A stretch of 55,446 nt of DNA. Origin: an uncultured Campylobacter sp. Lineage in GTDB: Bacteria > Campylobacterota > Campylobacteria > Campylobacterales > Campylobacteraceae. Under the pieces are notes generated by a model, which was not told the DNA's origin, ran no database searches, and worked only from the letters and a program-made list of their open reading frames with translations. A program made the translations under genes and the position numbers. Position 1 is the stretch's first letter. Every line of letters begins with the position of its first letter. The stretch spans positions 1 to 55,446 of the forward strand of contig NZ_CALHIK010000004.1 in the NCBI RefSeq assembly GCF_938030785.1, written 5' to 3'. Shown piece after piece: positions 51,955-55,446 of the stretch.

Positions 51955-52385
51955 AAAAGTTATTTGTATACTCTTTATTGCTATCGACGATGCTATTTGC
52001 TGTTGATAACAATCAAACTGTGGTTCCCGTAGGTAACGTTTATTCCTATAAAGCCGAATATGATGCGATATTTGATGATCTTAGCAAACCTAGGGTAGGG
52101 CTCAGCGATGCTCAAATAGCTTCTTTGCAAGATCCTTTTTATCCGAAGGAAGCCAACGTGCCTAAAGAGGTTAACCAGCAAGTAGACCTCGGTTATCAGC
52201 TGGTAGGCATTATGGGTGATAAAGTCAAGTTGAATGATAAGTGGTACGGTTTGGGCGAGTATGTAGGCTCATATAAAATTATGCAGATAACGGGCAACAG
52301 CGTTATTATTGCCAACGACGATGACAATAAAGTCGAACTAACACTAAAACAAGGAAATAAAAATGTCACTATTACATATAAGTAA
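51951..52385 (+). CDS. PilP-like periplasmic protein (MshK/CtsR-like)
   Basis: The 144-residue product has a signal peptide (1-17). The mature part has a disordered N-terminal stretch with DPFYPKEANVPKE, the kind of segment that runs along PilN/PilO, and a small beta domain (about 85-143: YQLVGIMGDKVKLNDKWYGL, YKIMQITGNSVIIANDDDNK) as in PilP/GspC homology regions. It probably joins the inner-membrane complex to the secretin. It overlaps the secretin gene by 23 bp. CtsR of the C. jejuni competence system may be its counterpart. Confidence 0.75.
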   Translation: MKKLFVYSLLLSTMLFAVDNNQTVVPVGNVYSYKAEYDAIFDDLSKPRVGLSDAQIASLQDPFYPKEANVPKEVNQQVDLGYQLVGIMGDKVKLNDKWYGLGEYVGSYKIMQITGNSVIIANDDDNKVELTLKQGNKNVTITYK

Positions 52386-53940
52386 GAAGCTTAGTATAGT
52401 TGCTATGCTTGCTTTGTCTGTTACGGCTACTAGTTTGTATGCCGCTCCCGCTTCGAGCGGTTGCGATAGAAAGGCGCTAAATATAAAGATTAACGATACC
52501 GTTACGCTAAATGAGATGCTGGCTCAGCTATCGGATATGTGTAAATTCTCGGTAGTAGCTAAGGATGCTATCGCTCAAGAGGAGCTATCTAAGTCGATTC
52601 AGGGCATAAGCATTAAAGATCTTTCTTTGCGTGAAGTTTTTAATCTTCTGATCTCAGAAAATAATCTAAGCTATGAGTATTCCAACGGCGTTTTAAAAAT
52701 TTCCGCTTTGGAGACCAGGACGTTTAAAGTGGATTATATTACATCGATCCGTGAAGGAACTGCAGTCACCAAATCATCGGTAGACTCTGCGCCTATCGAG
52801 ATTGGTGATGAAGAAGATGATAAAAACAAACAAGACAATATGATCCAAACCAAAGAAAAATTTGACTTTTGGGAAAAGATTAGTGACGAGGTTACTTCAA
52901 TATTAAATAACGGTACTGAAAAATATGTAGCTGTTGCGCCTATCATAAACCAAAATGCCGGTTTGGTTACAGTAACTGCAATGAAATCTCAGATTGCTAG
53001 AGTTGAAAGATATATTAACGGTATGCAAAAAAGGTTAGGTAGGCAGGTCTTGCTTGATGTCAATATTATTGCCGTTGAGTTGAATAACGAATATACTACC
53101 GGTATCGATTGGAGCGCATTTCAATTAGGATTTAATACATACCTAGACAATAGGGGTACTCCTAGTTTGTTTAACTTTGGAAACTCCTCTTCAAGAACGA
53201 TATATATGAATAACCAAGGCGGAAACGCCGGTTTAAACAATGGTGCTGGCGGCATGACCTATAACGGTAAGGCAAGCGGCACCAATGGCGCATGGGCTAT
53301 CGGCGCAAATTTAAACTTCAAGCTGGATGGACTTATCAATTTTCTAGAGACGAAAGGAAAGTCGAAGGTTATATCTAGCCCTAAAGTTACTACGATGAAT
53401 AATCAGCCCGCCATCATATCTGTCGGCGATACGATAAATTATCGAGTTCAGGAGCAAAGCACTAATAATAATACCCTAAGCGGAACAACCAGCGTTACCT
53501 ATACGCAATATTCCGTATTCATCGGTATTTTGCTTAATATTCTACCTGAGATTTCAGACGATAATAGAATTATGCTTCGAATCAATCCGTCTTTAAGTAG
53601 CTTTAAGTATTCGGAAGATGATGCGAGACAAACGACAATTAGAGAGATTGCACCAGATACTTTACAAAAGAAAATTTCGAGTGTAGTTTGGGTTGATAAT
53701 GGCGATACTATAATTCTAGGCGGTTTAATTGGTCAAACCAAGGCTAAAAATAATACCAGGGTTCCGGTGCTGGCGGAAATTCCATTGATCGGAAATTTGT
53801 TTAAAAGTACTGCCGATCATTTGACTACGACCGAGCTTATCTTTGTCGTTACGCCGCGTATTATCGACAGTACTAACGCTCCTCTTGCTACATCGCTTAA
53901 AGAGCTAGGTTACTCAAAATCTATCTACGAAAATGAGTAA
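52363..53940 (+). CDS. Type II/IV secretin (MshL/CtsD-like)
   Basis: The 525-residue outer-membrane channel protein has a signal peptide (about 1-27), an STN-like N0 domain (about 40-125: IQGISIKDLSLREVFNLLIS), an acidic linker, an N1-like domain (about 190-225) and the C-terminal secretin domain (about 325-515) with VISSPKVTTMNNQPAIISVG and VVWVDNGDTIILGGLIGQTK. A Gly/Asn-rich insert (about 285-310) lies in the gate region. It forms the pore for a pilus or DNA-uptake machine. AAGGAA precedes the ATG inside the upstream gene. Confidence 0.9.
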   Translation: MSLLHISKKLSIVAMLALSVTATSLYAAPASSGCDRKALNIKINDTVTLNEMLAQLSDMCKFSVVAKDAIAQEELSKSIQGISIKDLSLREVFNLLISENNLSYEYSNGVLKISALETRTFKVDYITSIREGTAVTKSSVDSAPIEIGDEEDDKNKQDNMIQTKEKFDFWEKISDEVTSILNNGTEKYVAVAPIINQNAGLVTVTAMKSQIARVERYINGMQKRLGRQVLLDVNIIAVELNNEYTTGIDWSAFQLGFNTYLDNRGTPSLFNFGNSSSRTIYMNNQGGNAGLNNGAGGMTYNGKASGTNGAWAIGANLNFKLDGLINFLETKGKSKVISSPKVTTMNNQPAIISVGDTINYRVQEQSTNNNTLSGTTSVTYTQYSVFIGILLNILPEISDDNRIMLRINPSLSSFKYSEDDARQTTIREIAPDTLQKKISSVVWVDNGDTIILGGLIGQTKAKNNTRVPVLAEIPLIGNLFKSTADHLTTTELIFVVTPRIIDSTNAPLATSLKELGYSKSIYENE

Positions 53941-54763
53941 TAACTATACGGCGATCAAGGAGATATTTATTGAGGATAACGAAGTCTCGGACTTCGTTAA
54001 TCTCGATAAATCGACCCTTGCGTATCATAAAATTTTAAATGCTTTGCAAAAACCGCTAAAGCTAATACTTTTTTATGGCAAACCGGGCTGCGGTAAGACC
54101 TTTTTGCTCAATAAGATCAAGGTCGATCTTGAGAAAAAGGTAAGGATAGTGTTTATGCCGCAGCCATTTTTTGATGAGAAGGAATTTTTTTTAGAGCTTT
54201 ATTCGCAGATTTTTCATTCCACTCCTAGCGAGACGATCGATAATTATGAAAATTTTATGCGGATTTATAGAGAGAGATTCGGGATCTCTACCAATGTGGG
54301 TGCGGTAGAGCAGGTCGTTATTTTGCTCGACGAAGCTCAGCTGTATCCTGGAAATTTAATAGAAAAAATTCGCCTTATGGCGGATACGAGACTATTTAAA
54401 TTTTTATTTACGGTTCATAAGACGGACGAGGAAGATCGCCTCGCAAAGGATTATTTTAAAACTAGAATTTGGGAGAGTATCGAGCTTCCTAATTCAAATT
54501 TAGGCGAAGTCAAGTTGTATATTGAAAAGAAGCTTGTGCTTCACGGCTTTCAACAATACTATTTTATGTTTAGCGACGATAATTTCGATTTGATTTTAAA
54601 TTTAACGGACGGCAATATGAGAAACATCAACAAGCTTATGTATAAGATGTATGAGCTTTTTGAGTATTATGAAGTAAACAAACCTACGGAAATTAGTTTT
54701 TCGCAGATTAATAATAAAATTATAGAGATGGCAGCGATAGGCTCGGGGATAATAAATGCTTGA
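53933..54763 (+). CDS. ExeA/MshM-like AAA ATPase (CtsP-like)
   Basis: The 276-residue ATPase has Walker A GKPGCGKT (49-56), Walker B VVILLDEAQ (126-134) and sensor-like segments further on (FLFTVHKTDEE, RTIW-like KTRIWESIELPNSN), with LILNLTDGNMRNINKLMYK near the end as in ExeA/MshM proteins. No C-terminal peptidoglycan-binding domain is present. MshM-type proteins assist pilus or secretin assembly; CtsP of C. jejuni is a competence factor of this type. It overlaps the secretin stop by 8 bp and the next gene by 8 bp. Confidence 0.85.
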   Translation: MSNNYTAIKEIFIEDNEVSDFVNLDKSTLAYHKILNALQKPLKLILFYGKPGCGKTFLLNKIKVDLEKKVRIVFMPQPFFDEKEFFLELYSQIFHSTPSETIDNYENFMRIYRERFGISTNVGAVEQVVILLDEAQLYPGNLIEKIRLMADTRLFKFLFTVHKTDEEDRLAKDYFKTRIWESIELPNSNLGEVKLYIEKKLVLHGFQQYYFMFSDDNFDLILNLTDGNMRNINKLMYKMYELFEYYEVNKPTEISFSQINNKIIEMAAIGSGIINA

Positions 54764-55446
54764 ATTTTACGAAGTAAACGAACTTGAAAAAAAATGGGAA
54801 GAGTATAACAAAAACAGAAAGCAGTTTTCCTTTTTGAAATCTAAGCCGAATTTCGTGCTGAAATTCGACAAGACGATTTTGGGACTTTTGATTTTGATCT
54901 CGGTGGCGATGGGCGCTATATTTTGGCTGCTTAAAGACAGCGATAGCGTGAGCATGGCGAGTATAAATCAAAATATCGAGAATAAAAAAGACTCCTCTTA
55001 CGCTTCGGATACGCATGCGGAGCAAAGCGCCGATCTTGCGGTGCAAAATAACATATCGCGCGATGATTATAATATCAGCGCTCCAAAAGATACTCGCGCC
55101 GCCAAGCATGCGCAAAAATCTTCGGAGCGCCCGAGTTTAAATTTAAACGACGTAGGCGTGCTATCTAGCGAGGATTCTGCGGGATTTAAGATAACTAATA
55201 ATTACGAAAATAGCGGTGGTTTTTCAAACCAAGCCCAGGTTCAAAATTTTGGCGGTTCAAATTTTAATACGCAAAGCGCGCCGGGCTTTAACGTACCAAA
55301 TACCAATAACGGTGTGTTTGCAAACCAACCTCCTAAAAGCGAGGTTATAGATTTCGGCCGCGCCCCCGTGCCGCCTAGATCAAATTTCGGCGGTAGATCG
55401 CCAAGTTCAAGCGGCGCAACCTTGCGCTTTATAATCGTGTCGTTTG
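54756..55446 (+). CDS. Partial membrane protein of the pilus cluster (MshN/CtsX position)
   Basis: An ATG at 54756 opens a frame that runs off the right edge (about 230 codons seen). It has a cytoplasmic start (LEFYEVNELEKKWEEYNKNR), one transmembrane helix (about 46-65: TILGLLILISVAMGAIFWLL) and a long periplasmic stretch rich in N, S, G, Q and P. The position matches MshN in MSHA clusters and CtsX in the C. jejuni competence locus, but no TPR is visible yet. Being cut by the window edge, its identity stays open. Confidence 0.7.
   Translation, partial: MLEFYEVNELEKKWEEYNKNRKQFSFLKSKPNFVLKFDKTILGLLILISVAMGAIFWLLKDSDSVSMASINQNIENKKDSSYASDTHAEQSADLAVQNNISRDDYNISAPKDTRAAKHAQKSSERPSLNLNDVGVLSSEDSAGFKITNNYENSGGFSNQAQVQNFGGSNFNTQSAPGFNVPNTNNGVFANQPPKSEVIDFGRAPVPPRSNFGGRSPSSSGATLRFIIVSF

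Overview
The window reads as chromosomal DNA of a Campylobacter species (Campylobacterota), most like the oral, asaccharolytic, relatively GC-rich group around C. gracilis, C. rectus and C. showae. The reasons are conserved gene orders (pycA, a small unknown gene, bpt; pyrD, M16 peptidase, dapA, a FabL-like reductase, pgsA; lptB, tsaE and an S4 gene divergent from argG; then rplI, hslV, hslU, era), an NrfHA nitrite reductase, and intergenic DNA full of AAATTT and AAATTTTAAAATTT words. The species is an inference from memory of these families.

Layout. Bases 1-4.5 kb carry a small lipoprotein, a Kef-type cation/proton antiporter and two small envelope proteins. At 4.6-6.9 kb is nrfHA, with a perfect FNR-type palindrome placed exactly as in a class II activated promoter. 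At 7.4-10.5 kb are a methyltransferase, an AlkC-like DNA alkylation repair protein, a 27-codon gene remnant and two uncharacterised genes. At 10.7-15.8 kb is a TonB receptor plus a FecBCDE-type metal or siderophore ABC importer. At 15.97-16.76 kb two overlapping genes are each broken by one apparent base deletion: a TiaS-like DDTD protein and a small cysteine-rich protein. yggS and rseP follow.

From 19.6 to 26.3 kb an AT-richer catabolic block sits between rseP and pgsA. It encodes an MmgE/PrpD protein, a PurB/PcaB-like fumarase-superfamily lyase, a cystathionine beta-lyase-like PLP enzyme, a DcuC-type dicarboxylate carrier, RidA and a YheO/DauR-type regulator. This is the best candidate for an undescribed pathway: I infer uptake and cleavage of a succinylated (C-S or C-N) amino acid to fumarate plus an amino acid, with the imine products cleared by RidA. 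From 26.4 to 32.0 kb runs the tightly overlapping pyrD-M16-dapA-fabL-pgsA operon. Its PyrD carries an unusual tail of about 355 low-complexity residues.

At 32.3-38.0 kb lie a membrane protein with a large low-complexity insert, an AtpZ-like protein, hemL, a cytochrome c, and a two-component system whose kinase and regulator genes are separated by about 500 bp of non-coding DNA. At 38.3-41.3 kb are hup, tRNA-Leu(CAA), pycA, a small conserved gene and bpt. At 41.8-44.6 kb are a beta-propeller periplasmic protein, lptB, tsaE and an S4 protein. argG, rplI, hslV, hslU and era run to 49.7 kb. The window ends inside a type IV pilus/competence cluster in MSHA order (I, J, K, L, M, N), beginning with a PilM-PilN-like fusion. 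No CRISPR array, rRNA, insertion sequence or prophage was seen.
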